Below are positions 50,784 to 59,360 of a stretch of 64,000 nt of DNA, in pieces. The stretch comes from Arthrobacter roseus (GTDB taxonomy: Bacteria; Actinomycetota; Actinomycetes; Actinomycetales; Micrococcaceae), in assembly GCF_016907875.1 (NCBI RefSeq), contig NZ_JAFBCU010000001.1:682001-746000 (forward strand), read 5' to 3'. Position numbers and translations under genes: made by a program. How positions within the stretch are numbered: the first letter of the stretch is position 1; each line of letters starts with the position of its first letter. The notes under the pieces are model-generated. The model saw only the letters and a program-made list of their open reading frames with translations. It was not told the origin of the DNA and made no database searches.

Positions 50784-52094
50784 TCACTTTTGTGCACGGC
50801 TATGAGCCAACACTCCACTCATCCAAACGCGGTTGATGTCTGCGCTTGTGCCGTTGGCGAAGACTGCGGCGAGGGCGCGCTCAGCGCTTTCAGCGTGCCG
50901 CAAAATGGCGTTGAGGGGTGATCCGGATGGCGGGTGGACTTCGATCGCGTCGAAGACAGCACCGACGCTGAGGTGTCCGACGTCGGCATAGCCGAGCGCC
51001 CGGGCACCGGACCGCGTGGCGAGGTGGAGGAGGTGCGCGGGGGTCAGTGGTACGCCGTCCGGTTGCAGCTGCTGATGGAAGTAGGCCTGTAGGCCCTCCT
51101 TGAACTGGCTGAATCCGGTGCCGGCACCGACGTCGGACCCCAGGGAGACTCGCACGCCGGCTTGCAGGTGCCGCCGCAGCGGGAACAGGCCACTACCCAG
51201 GGCGGAGTTTGAGGAGGGGCAGTGGGAAACCGCTGTACCGGTCTCGCTGAGCCGCGCCAGCTCGACGTCGGTCGGGTGCACGTTGTGGGCGAGTAGGCTG
51301 CGCGGCCCGAGCAGGCCGTGCTGGTCGTAGACGTCACTGTAATTCGACGAGGTCGGGAACAGTCCGGCCACGGCGGCCATCTCTGCCTTGTTCTCATTCA
51401 CGTGGGAGGTGAAGAACAGATCCGGTGAACTCGTCAGGGTGTCCCGGCAGGAGTCGAGCAGATTCGCGCTCGCCGAGAGTGCGAACCGCGGCGTGACGGC
51501 GTACCGCAGCTTCCCCTTTCCGTGCCAGGTTTCAATCAGCCCAGCTGCCTCGCTGGCGGCCCGTTCCGGGGTGGTGAGAAGGTCCTCCCGTAGCTCTTGG
51601 TCGGCGACGACCAGGCCCGCGGTCATCCGCATACCGGTCTCGTGCGCGGCGCGGAACAGGGCATCAGTGGCGGGGGCGTAGTGGGCGCCGAAGGACAGGG
51701 CCGTGGTGGTGCCGGCGCTGATCAGCCCGCCCACGAACTCACCGGCGACCACCTCGGCATAGGCCAGATCGGCCATGCGTGCCTCTTCCGGCAGTGCGCA
51801 GCGTTCGAGCCATTCCAGCAGCGGCATCCCGAGTCCACCAATGATCCGCAGCTGAGGGTAGTGCACATGGGTGTCGACCAGCCCAGGCAGCAACACTCCG
51901 TCCACACCGGTGACCGGCGCGGAAGGATTCTGTTGTTGCGCTTTCGCGAGAGAGCCGCGGAAGGTGATGACGCCGTCGGAGACGACGAGCGCACACTCCT
52001 CGGCGCGGAGCTCGCCGCCATCGAAGGGGTCCTCGGGTGTGTCGAGGATTCGGCCATGGAAGATCGTCGGCGCTGCAAGTTCGTCGGTGGTCAT
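50784..52094 (-). CDS. guaD: Guanine deaminase
   Basis: This 436-residue amidohydrolase converts guanine to xanthine and ammonia. It has the metal motif LVDTHVHYPQLRIIGGLGMP, LEWLERCALPEEARMADLAY, the His ligand region FFTSHVNENKAEMAAV, LLAHNVHPTDVELARLSETG, HCPSSNSALGSGLFPLRRHL and VSLGSDVGAGTGFSQFKEGL, where the last Asp completes the zinc site. ATG 52094 overlaps the xdhC stop by four bases (ATGA), so the two are coupled; the longer frame is rejected. It supplies xanthine to the XdhAB enzyme encoded upstream in the same operon. Confidence 0.94.
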   Translation of the reverse strand: MTTDELAAPTIFHGRILDTPEDPFDGGELRAEECALVVSDGVITFRGSLAKAQQQNPSAPVTGVDGVLLPGLVDTHVHYPQLRIIGGLGMPLLEWLERCALPEEARMADLAYAEVVAGEFVGGLISAGTTTALSFGAHYAPATDALFRAAHETGMRMTAGLVVADQELREDLLTTPERAASEAAGLIETWHGKGKLRYAVTPRFALSASANLLDSCRDTLTSSPDLFFTSHVNENKAEMAAVAGLFPTSSNYSDVYDQHGLLGPRSLLAHNVHPTDVELARLSETGTAVSHCPSSNSALGSGLFPLRRHLQAGVRVSLGSDVGAGTGFSQFKEGLQAYFHQQLQPDGVPLTPAHLLHLATRSGARALGYADVGHLSVGAVFDAIEVHPPSGSPLNAILRHAESAERALAAVFANGTSADINRVWMSGVLAHSRAQK

Positions 52095-52894
52095 GGCGCA
52101 ACTTTCTGAAAGGCGCGCATGAGGTCGGCAGCGACACTGATGGCGATGACGGCAGGGTGTTTCCCGGTGACATCGGGGACACCGATGGGGCACTGGATAC
52201 GTTCGATGGCCGATTCGGGGTGTCCCTCGGCCGCGAGTTTCAGGCGAAACCGGGCCCATTTAGCGCCGGATCCAATGACCCCGATGCTCCCGAGTCCTTC
52301 GCGTCGGAGGGCTGCGTCGCAGAGCAACAGGTCTTCGGCGTGGTCGTGGGTGAGGATGAGAACATGCGAGGCATTCGGGAGGCTCACAATGAGTGTCTCG
52401 GGGGCAGGAAGGGTATGGAGGTGCACTGTCGCCGGTCCCGTCTCGAGCGTGGCGGCGAGAGCCTCGTCGACTATACCCTGCCGGGAGTCGGCAAGGTGGA
52501 GGATGATCTCGTTCCGGCTGAGGATACGTGCCAGTTCTTTGCCGACGTGGCCGGCGCCGAAGATCGCAACGGTGGGGCGCCGCCCGATCGGTTCAAGGAG
52601 TACCCGCACAATGCCCCCGCAACACTGGGTTCCATAGGCCACCCGTGCGTGTTCATTGAGGCCGAACTCGACTTCCACCACCGCCTCCGCTCCGTCAGTC
52701 AGCAGCGTGCGCGCACGGTGGGTGACAGTGGCCTCCATATTGCCGCCGCCAATGCTTCCCGACGCCGTGTCGGCTGCAATGAACATCTTCGCGCCGACCT
52801 CGCGGGGTGAGTGCCCGCGGACCTCGACGATGGTCGCTAGCACACCTGCCGTCCCGGCAGCGCGAGCGCGAGTCAGACCGCTGATCCAGTCCAT
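52091..52894 (-). CDS. xdhC: XdhC, molybdenum-cofactor insertion/sulfuration chaperone
   Basis: This 267-residue cytoplasmic protein has an N-terminal XdhC_CoxI part (ATIVEVRGHSPREVGAKMFI, SGSIGGGNMEATVTHRA, YGTQCCGGIVRVLLEPIG with its cysteines) and a C-terminal Rossmann-like domain (VAIFGAGHVGKELARILSRN, VLILTHDHAEDLLLCDAALR, IGVIGSGAKWARFRLKL, QCPIGVP). XdhC binds the cofactor, helps its sulfuration and loads it into xanthine dehydrogenase. It lies 15 bp after xdhB and overlaps guaD. Confidence 0.94.
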   Translation of the reverse strand: MDWISGLTRARAAGTAGVLATIVEVRGHSPREVGAKMFIAADTASGSIGGGNMEATVTHRARTLLTDGAEAVVEVEFGLNEHARVAYGTQCCGGIVRVLLEPIGRRPTVAIFGAGHVGKELARILSRNEIILHLADSRQGIVDEALAATLETGPATVHLHTLPAPETLIVSLPNASHVLILTHDHAEDLLLCDAALRREGLGSIGVIGSGAKWARFRLKLAAEGHPESAIERIQCPIGVPDVTGKHPAVIAISVAADLMRAFQKVAP

Positions 52895-52909
52895 GATGCT
52901 TCGCCCGTA

Positions 52910-55279
52910 TCATTCAGCCGCGAGGGCCGGCGAGGGGACGGGCTGGCGCGCCTGGTCGAGGGCCCAGTACACAGCCTCCGGGGTGGCCGGGGAAGGCAAC
53001 TCGACCTGGCGTCCCGGCTCACCGAAGGCCGCGGCGGCGGCCCGCAGCGCCTCCCGCACCGCGATTGCGAGCATGAGGGGTGGCTCACCCACGGCCTTCG
53101 AACCGTACACGCTGCCATCGTCGGTGGGGTGCACGTACAGGTCGACGTTGAACACCTGCGGCAACTCTGAGAACGACGGCAGTTTGTAGGTGCTCGCTGC
53201 CTGCGTCAGCAGCTTGCCGCGGTGTGGCCCATCGCTGGTGTCCCAGCGCAGGTCCTCCTGGGTGAGCCAGCCGACGCCCTGAACGAATGCGCCCTCGACC
53301 TGTCCGAGGTCGATCAAGGGAGAGAGTGAACTGCCGACGTCGTGAAGCAGGTCCACCTGCCGCGTGGTGTAGGCGCCGGTGTACCCATCGACCTCGACCT
53401 CGGCGACCGCGGCCCCACGGGCGTAGTACTTGAACGCGTTGCCCTTGTAAGTCTTCGAATCGAAGTAGAGCCCCTCCGTGCGGAAATAGCCGGTCGCCGA
53501 CAAGGACACTCGCTGGAAGTACGCCGCCTCGACGAGCTCGCCCCAGGTCATGCTCTTGTCCGATCCCAAACCGCTGACGACCTCGCCTGTGATGCGTACG
53601 TCGTTTGCGTGGACGCCGAGCATGCCGCCCGCTACCGGTGCAAGCCGGTCGAGGATGATCTCGCAGGCGTTCTTGACCGCACCACCGTTGAGGTCGGAGC
53701 CGGTCGAAGCAGACGTGGCCGAGGTGTTCGGCACCTTGTCGGTCCGGGTCGGAGCGAGGCGGACCCGCCGCAGCGGGAGGCCGAGCGCGGTCGCAGCAAC
53801 TTGCAACATCTTCGTGTGCAGACCCTGGCCCATTTCGGTGCCGCCGTGGTTGATGAGCACCGACCCGTCCCGGTAGACGAGCACGAGAGCGCCGGCCTGG
53901 TTCAGAAACGGCTTGTTGAACGAGACGCCGAACTTCACCGGAGTGATGGCCAGGGCCCGCTTGACGTGCTCGTGCCGGGCGTTGAATTCGGCGACGTCGA
54001 GAAGTCGGGCCTCATAATCGCTCGTCTTCTTCAGCTTGTGCCAGATGTCGTCCATGCGCTCGGCCTGGCTGACCACCTGTTCGTAGGGGGTGGTCTGGCC
54101 TGGGGCATAGAAGTTCCGACGGCGGATCTCCTCCTCGCCGATACCCAGCTTCGTGGCCGCCTGACCCAGAAGATCCTCGGTCACGATCATTCCGGCTGGG
54201 GCGCCGAAACCACGGAATGCCGTGTGCGAGGTTTTGTTCGTCCGCGCGACCCGGCCGACCACGTGGACGTTGGGCAGATAGTAGGCGTTGTCGACGTGGC
54301 ACAGCGCGCGGCTAACCACGGCAGGAGAGAGATCGAGGCTGAAACCGCCATCGGCGGTCAGCACGGCCTTGTACGCGAGGATGTGTCCCTCGTCGTCCAG
54401 GCCAGCCTCCCACGTGGCATGGAAGCCGCCGCGCTTGCCGGTCATGGTCAGATCCTGGGTCCGGTTGAGGCGCACGCTCACGGGACGGCCGGTCATTACG
54501 GCGCCCAGAGCCGCGACGGATGCGAACGCGTTCGCGTTCGTCTCCTTGCCACCGAAACCACCTCCCATGCGCAGGCACTGCACGGTGACCTGACTCGACG
54601 AGACGCCGAGGACCCGTGCAGCGACCTCCTGCGTGTGGCTTGGGGCCTGGGTCGAGGACTGGATGAAGACCTGGCCACTCTCGTCGACTGTCGCGAACGA
54701 TGCCTGGGTCTCGAGATAGAAGTGCTCCTGGCCCTGGATGTCGATCCCACCGCTGAGGCGGTGTGGAGCAGTCGCGAGAGCAGCGTCCGCGTCGCCGCGG
54801 TGGAGAGTTCCAGTCGGCCCCTGGAACTGCCCGGCGGCGATGGCCTCCTGAGTTGTGATGATGGACGGTAGCTCCGTGTAGGAGATCTTGATGGCTTCGC
54901 TGGCCAGGCGCGCTTCCTCGAGGGTCTCAGCGAGCACCCAGGCCACGGGTTGCCCGTGGTACTGGACCTCATCGGGGAAGAGGGTCTCGTCGCCGATGTC
55001 ACCGTAATCGTTGATGCCGGGCACATCCTCGGCGGTGAGCACACGGACAACCCCTCGCATGGTCGTGGCCGTGGACGTATCGAGGGAGTCAATGCGGGCG
55101 TGTGCGACGAACACCTGTAGCGGCCACGCGTGAAGGACATTGGTTGATCGGTGGGGAAGGTCGTCGGTGTATAGCGCCCGACCTGTGACGTGTTCCCAGG
55201 CGGCCTCGTGCGGCACGATGAGCCCGACGGCGCTACCGTCTGGGATCTCGGCCAGGGGGCGGGACGAGAACGGATTCAT
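52910..55279 (-). CDS. xdhB: Xanthine dehydrogenase molybdopterin-binding subunit
   Basis: This 789-residue protein has the aldehyde oxidase/xanthine dehydrogenase a/b hammerhead domain (16-125, HVTGRALYTDDLPHRSTNVL) and then the Mo-cofactor domain. The latter has GQEHFYLETQASFATVDESG, the substrate-site loop RMGGGFGGKETNANAFASVA, TAFRGFGAPAGMIVTEDLLG (the Arg expected to position xanthine), INHGGTEMGQGLHTKMLQVA and the C-terminal GSKAVGEPPLMLAIAVREAL, whose glutamate is the catalytic base. This points to xanthine dehydrogenase rather than CO or nicotinate enzymes. It overlaps xdhA by four bases. Confidence 0.95.
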   Translation of the reverse strand: MNPFSSRPLAEIPDGSAVGLIVPHEAAWEHVTGRALYTDDLPHRSTNVLHAWPLQVFVAHARIDSLDTSTATTMRGVVRVLTAEDVPGINDYGDIGDETLFPDEVQYHGQPVAWVLAETLEEARLASEAIKISYTELPSIITTQEAIAAGQFQGPTGTLHRGDADAALATAPHRLSGGIDIQGQEHFYLETQASFATVDESGQVFIQSSTQAPSHTQEVAARVLGVSSSQVTVQCLRMGGGFGGKETNANAFASVAALGAVMTGRPVSVRLNRTQDLTMTGKRGGFHATWEAGLDDEGHILAYKAVLTADGGFSLDLSPAVVSRALCHVDNAYYLPNVHVVGRVARTNKTSHTAFRGFGAPAGMIVTEDLLGQAATKLGIGEEEIRRRNFYAPGQTTPYEQVVSQAERMDDIWHKLKKTSDYEARLLDVAEFNARHEHVKRALAITPVKFGVSFNKPFLNQAGALVLVYRDGSVLINHGGTEMGQGLHTKMLQVAATALGLPLRRVRLAPTRTDKVPNTSATSASTGSDLNGGAVKNACEIILDRLAPVAGGMLGVHANDVRITGEVVSGLGSDKSMTWGELVEAAYFQRVSLSATGYFRTEGLYFDSKTYKGNAFKYYARGAAVAEVEVDGYTGAYTTRQVDLLHDVGSSLSPLIDLGQVEGAFVQGVGWLTQEDLRWDTSDGPHRGKLLTQAASTYKLPSFSELPQVFNVDLYVHPTDDGSVYGSKAVGEPPLMLAIAVREALRAAAAAFGEPGRQVELPSPATPEAVYWALDQARQPVPSPALAAE

Positions 55280-56931
55280 GATGCGGCCTCCGCGTAGAAG
55301 CGACGGATGGATTGGGCGAGCGTCGCACTGCGGTACGCGGCGCTGGCCCGGTGGTCGGACATTGGTGTCCCTTCTGCTTTCATGACGTCGGCGGCGGCCT
55401 CGAAAGTCTCGGCCGCCCAGGGCTTGCCAATCAGTGCTGCCTCGGTGCGCTGAGCGCGGAGCGTCGTGGCCGCGGCGCCGCCCACCCCGATGCGGATGTG
55501 TTCGATCGTGTCGTCAGTGGCAGTAGCGGCAATGGCCACCGCCACTGAGGAGATGTCGTCGAACTTACGTTTGGCAACCTTATAGAACCGGCTTAGCGTT
55601 GCGACCGGCGTCGGGATGCGCACTGCGCGGATGAGTTCATCGGCGGCTCGCACGCTCTCTCGGTAACCGGTGAAGTAGTCGGCCAGCGCCACCGTCCGAT
55701 CGCCACGCGGTGAGCTGAGCACGAGTTCGGCGTCGAGGGCGAGGAGCGCGGGGGCAATATCACCAATAGGGGATCCAGTGCCCAGGTTCCCACCGATCGT
55801 CGCAGCATTTCGGATCAGCTGGGAGGCGAAAAGCGGAAAGACCTGGGCGAGCAGGGGCACCGAACCACCGAGGAGGCGTTCGACCTCCGACAGGGTGAGC
55901 GCCGCGCCGATCTCGATGTGGTCGTCAGCGACCTTGAACTGGCGCAATTCGGGTAGCTGGTCAATTGCGATCGTCAGCGGGGCGCGCCGATGTTTGATCG
56001 TCAGCTCGACACCCCAGTCCGTCGAGCCTGCGAGCAGGACGGCCTCCGGTGTTCCGGCGAGAAGGCCAAGGGCCTCATCGAGATCCGCCGGACGCACGAA
56101 GATGCTGCCCGGGGTTTCGATGCGCAGTGGTCGGCTCGTTGGCGCTGGCCGGTCACGGCGCTGGGCGATCGGATCATCGGGATCGATCTCACCGAGGGCG
56201 AAAGCCGCGTCGCGGATCGGCCGGTATCCGGTGCACCGGCACAGGTTGCCAGAGAGTGCGTGCAGATCGAATCCATTGGGTCCCACCTCCGGTTCGTGCT
56301 TCGAAGTCGATTCGTACCTCGTGGCCGGTTCGGTCTTGGCGTCCTGGTCCGCCTCGATCCGCGGAGGCAGCCCGGACTCGAGGCGCTGGGCAGCGTCGTC
56401 CACGACGAGCGGCCAGGGAAGTCCGTTCCCGGAGGGAACGGAGCGTGCGGTGGAGACGATGTCGGATGTCGTGGGGGCCGAACCGCAACCACCCGAGCCG
56501 CACGCGCACCCGGCGCGGTCTTCACGGTAGTATTCAGCGGCCATCGAGGAGACGAAACCAGGCGTGCAATAACCGCACTGGGAGCCGCCCCGCTGGATCA
56601 TCTCTTGTTGAACCGGGTGCAGCGCGTCGGAGGAGGCCAGCCCTTCCGCCGTGTAGATCTCCTGACCGGCGAGCACCGCGGCGGGCACGAGGCACGAGTT
56701 GATCGAGGTCCAGCGGGTGCCACCGTCTCCGTCGGGGCGGGAGATCATCACCGCGCAGGCTCCGCACTCTCCTTCCGCGCATCCCTCTTTGGGGCCCGTG
56801 ATCCCACTGGCCCGCAGCCACTGCAAGGTGGTCGTGTGCGGAGCGACACCCGCGACGGACATTTCGCCGCCGTTGACGGTCAACGCTGTGGCAGCCGCGT
56901 CCGGTTCGGCTTGATCAACGGTTCCGGTCAT
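55276..56931 (-). CDS. xdhA: Xanthine dehydrogenase FeS/FAD subunit with a large Cys-rich insertion
   Basis: The protein is 551 residues from ATG 56931 (AAGGTGG upstream). The N-terminal plant-type [2Fe-2S] domain has C51, C56, C59 (EGCAEGECGACAVM) and C80. The second [2Fe-2S] domain has C119/C122 (GSQCGYCTPGFVSSM) and C231/C233 (HALSGNLCRCTGYRPIRDAA). The FAD domain follows from about 265 (SIFVRPADLDEALGLLAGTP, IRNAATIGGNLGTGSPIGD). Between the two cysteine pairs of the second cluster lie roughly 85 extra residues (136-219), beginning CACGSGGCG and then acidic and Ser/Thr/Pro-rich. Family members usually have about 30 residues there. It is the first gene of the xdhABC-guaD operon. Confidence 0.93.
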   Translation of the reverse strand: MTGTVDQAEPDAAATALTVNGGEMSVAGVAPHTTTLQWLRASGITGPKEGCAEGECGACAVMISRPDGDGGTRWTSINSCLVPAAVLAGQEIYTAEGLASSDALHPVQQEMIQRGGSQCGYCTPGFVSSMAAEYYREDRAGCACGSGGCGSAPTTSDIVSTARSVPSGNGLPWPLVVDDAAQRLESGLPPRIEADQDAKTEPATRYESTSKHEPEVGPNGFDLHALSGNLCRCTGYRPIRDAAFALGEIDPDDPIAQRRDRPAPTSRPLRIETPGSIFVRPADLDEALGLLAGTPEAVLLAGSTDWGVELTIKHRRAPLTIAIDQLPELRQFKVADDHIEIGAALTLSEVERLLGGSVPLLAQVFPLFASQLIRNAATIGGNLGTGSPIGDIAPALLALDAELVLSSPRGDRTVALADYFTGYRESVRAADELIRAVRIPTPVATLSRFYKVAKRKFDDISSVAVAIAATATDDTIEHIRIGVGGAAATTLRAQRTEAALIGKPWAAETFEAAADVMKAEGTPMSDHRASAAYRSATLAQSIRRFYAEAAS

Positions 56932-57141
56932 GGCAACCCACCTTCGTCCTATCCAGCAACGGTGTAGACCCAATGCGTAACAGCACTGGTTCTAGCATGG
57001 TTGAGGCCGACGACGTCGGGACAGCCGCACCAGGTTATCCATGCGAACAGGTGATGGCTACTGTGACGTATCTTACACTCTCGAGGAAAGGAACGGAATG
57101 TGCTGTTCTTGACCGAGTCTTCTTGCTTGAAACCCCGGGCG

Positions 57142-57197
57142 ATAATGCCATTATTCTTTCACCTACCCTCCTTAAATGATAACCTGATGGCATTATC
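57142..57197. promoter_or_regulatory. Candidate HipB operators upstream of hipBA
   Basis: ATAATGCCATTAT (57142-57154) is an odd-centred palindrome. GATAA-N10-TTATC (57178-57197) repeats the half-site GGCATTAT. The two lie 13-68 bp before hipB and suggest autorepression by HipB dimers. Confidence 0.6.
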
Positions 57198-57209
57198 TAA
57201 GGAAAGTTC

Positions 57210-57494
57210 ATGGCATACAACATCGAAAAGCAGCAGGCGACGTTCGGTGAGCACCTGCGGTCTTGGCGCATGGTGCAAGGGCTCACTGCTCAGCAGGTGT
57301 GCGAACGCGCCGATATCTCCTTGCCGACCCTACGCAACTTGGAACGCGGTGAGGGCAACGTTGGTTTGGAAAACGCGTTGCGAGTAGCACGGGCACTCGG
57401 AATTCTCGAAAGCATCGTCAACGCAGCCGACCCATTGCACACTGACCTCGGCCGCGCGCGTGCCAATCTCCTACATCGAAAGCGCGCGCGATGA
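57210..57494 (+). CDS. HipB-like antitoxin/regulator (XRE helix-turn-helix)
   Basis: This 94-residue protein has an XRE helix-turn-helix at about 10-68 (FGEHLRSWRMVQGLTAQQVC, ERADISLPTLRNLERGEGNV, LENALRVARALGILESIV). A short basic tail ending RANLLHRKRAR follows. AAGGAAAG lies before the ATG. The stop overlaps the hipA start by four bases (ATGA), the normal antitoxin-first arrangement. It should bind the paired palindromes upstream and neutralise the HipA-like kinase. Confidence 0.9.
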   Translation: MAYNIEKQQATFGEHLRSWRMVQGLTAQQVCERADISLPTLRNLERGEGNVGLENALRVARALGILESIVNAADPLHTDLGRARANLLHRKRAR

Positions 57495-58861
57495 CCGACG
57501 TGCAAGTACATGTGAACCGCGACGGCCGCCAAATTCTCGTCGGCGTCGCGCATTTCACGCGCGAGCGACAGAAGGTCACGACGACGTTCACGTACGAATC
57601 CGGCTACCTCGCAGACCGAAAGAACCAGCAGATCGACCCAGGACTTCCTCTATTCTCAGGCAACCAATATGTGGCGACGATGCCGGGGGTATTCGGAGAT
57701 AGTACGCCCGACAGATGGGGCCGTAACCTTCTGACGCGGAGGGAACGCCAACTGGCGGCGGAAGAGGGCAGAACGGCCCGGACATTCGACGCTGTGGACT
57801 TCCTTCTCGGCGTGAACGATGAGACTCGGCAGGGGGCGCTGCAGTTCTCGATGGTCGGAAGCACCGAGATGCTCTCACCTCGAGCCGGCGTGCCGAGACT
57901 AGTTGAGCTGCCAGCGTTGCTCCGGGCCAGCGACAACGTCGCCACGGACAGGGACGGCGCCGAGGCGTATAAGGTCCTTCTCGCCGCAGGGACCGCGTCG
58001 CTCGGTGGCGCACGCCCTAAAGCCTCAGTCCGCCTGGCGGACGGCGCGCTCGCTATTGCGAAGTTTCCGCACGCTCAGGACGAGTGGGATGTGATGGCCT
58101 GGGAGGCTCTCTCCCTCGACCTCGCTGAGCGCGCTGGCATCGCCGTTCCACGCCGCCAACTTGTGAAGGTAGGTGACCGGCATGTGCTTCTCGTGGAGCG
58201 ATTCGACCGCGCCGACACCTCCCGTATCGGATACATGAGCGCCATGACGATGATGGAGGCGAAAGATGGAGAGTCGGGTGACTATATCGATTTAGCAGAG
58301 AAGCTCGCCGACCACTCAGCGTCGCTCGTCGAGGACCGGAGGGAACTGTTCGACCGAGCAGTGTTGAACGTCGCCCTGCACAACACCGACGATCACCTCC
58401 GAAATCACGGGCTGGTCGACGACGTCGGAGGGTGGAGGCTGAGCCCCATATTCGACGTGAACCCAAACCCCGTAATAGGCGAGGAGCGAGCAACCTCGAT
58501 CGCGGGCGCAACTGCAGCTGCCGATGAGTGGGCAGGTCTGGTCGAACTCGCGTCCGCGTCCGGCATCAGTACGTTGGAGAGCTGCGAACGTATCGCCCGC
58601 ATTGTGACGGCCGCCGAATCGTGGAGAGAGGTAGCGATCAAGCACCACATTCCTGCCTCGGAGCAGCAGAAGATGGCCACAGCACTCGACGACCGCATCA
58701 ATATGCTCCGCACCTCCGCCGAGAGCCAGAGCCAGACTCACTCAGGACGCCCTGAGACGGTCCGCCCTCCGCGCCGGAAGACCACACGCAAATCGAACAC
58801 CGGCTCGTTCGCATCGCGGGAGCGACCGGCCCCGAAGGGCGACCTGTCGGGGGAGTACTGA
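57491..58861 (+). CDS. HipA-like serine/threonine kinase toxin
   Basis: This 456-residue protein has a HipA N-domain (1-120; FTYESGYLADRKNQQIDPGL, FGDSTPDRWGRNLL) and a kinase-fold C-domain. The C-domain has the Gly/Ser loop GTASLGGARPKASVRLADG, KFP lysine, catalytic loop NTDDHLRNHGLV and metal-binding LSPIFDVNPNP. E. coli HipA phosphorylates glutamyl-tRNA synthetase; targets of relatives differ. The last ~45 residues (GRPETVRPPRRKTTRKSNTG and on) form a basic disordered extension not usual for HipA. The pair looks like an intact toxin-antitoxin module placed between purine catabolism and a VOC gene. Confidence 0.9.
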   Translation: MTDVQVHVNRDGRQILVGVAHFTRERQKVTTTFTYESGYLADRKNQQIDPGLPLFSGNQYVATMPGVFGDSTPDRWGRNLLTRRERQLAAEEGRTARTFDAVDFLLGVNDETRQGALQFSMVGSTEMLSPRAGVPRLVELPALLRASDNVATDRDGAEAYKVLLAAGTASLGGARPKASVRLADGALAIAKFPHAQDEWDVMAWEALSLDLAERAGIAVPRRQLVKVGDRHVLLVERFDRADTSRIGYMSAMTMMEAKDGESGDYIDLAEKLADHSASLVEDRRELFDRAVLNVALHNTDDHLRNHGLVDDVGGWRLSPIFDVNPNPVIGEERATSIAGATAAADEWAGLVELASASGISTLESCERIARIVTAAESWREVAIKHHIPASEQQKMATALDDRINMLRTSAESQSQTHSGRPETVRPPRRKTTRKSNTGSFASRERPAPKGDLSGEY

Positions 58862-58872
58862 GTTTTTAGCAA

Positions 58873-59292
58873 CTACGCGCCGGATCCGCTGATATTCACC
58901 ATCCAGCTCACACCGAACTTGTCCACACACATCCCGAAACTGTCGTCCCACGGTGACTGCTCTAGTGGCATGGTGACCTGGCCTCCGTCGGACAGTTTGT
59001 CCCAGTACCCGCGCAACTCGGCGTCGTCGTCGCCAAACAGAGCCACCGGGTAGCCATCGCCGGAGGGTTCGCCCATGCTTTTGGGAGTATCCGAGCCCAT
59101 CAGCACTAGTCCGCTCTCTGTCGCCAGCTGCGAGTGCATGACCATGTCTTGCTCGGACGGGTCCTCACTGGCCTGAAAATCGCCGAATGTGCTTACGTCC
59201 AACTGCCCACCAAAGACAGACTGATAAAACTCCATCGCTTCGCGCGCGTTGTCGCGGAAAGATAGATACGGATTCAATCGGGTGGCGCCCAT
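58873..59292 (-). CDS. VOC-family protein, PhnB-like
   Basis: The protein is 139 residues from ATG 59292 (GGAG eight bases upstream; the frame to 59532 is rejected because it overlaps the DUF1684 gene). It begins MGATRLNPYLSFRDNAREAM with EFYQSVFGGQLDVSTFGDF, MVMHSQLATESGLVLMGSD, ALFGDDDAELRGYWDKLSDG and MPLEQSPWDDSFGMCVDKFG, ending VSWMVNISG. This is the PhnB/3-demethylubiquinone-like subgroup of the VOC fold. The role is unknown, and such proteins need not be methyltransferases. Confidence 0.87.
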   Translation of the reverse strand: MGATRLNPYLSFRDNAREAMEFYQSVFGGQLDVSTFGDFQASEDPSEQDMVMHSQLATESGLVLMGSDTPKSMGEPSGDGYPVALFGDDDAELRGYWDKLSDGGQVTMPLEQSPWDDSFGMCVDKFGVSWMVNISGSGA

Positions 59293-59360
59293 GGGAGATC
59301 TCCTCGGTAGTGGACAGTACGTACCGATTATGGGCCGAGATGTGCAGGAGCGTAAGGGGT

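Noticed and set aside
53342-54871. 509-residue open frame on the + strand
   Set aside because: It lies fully antisense to xdhB, whose motifs are intact, and shows no recognisable domain.
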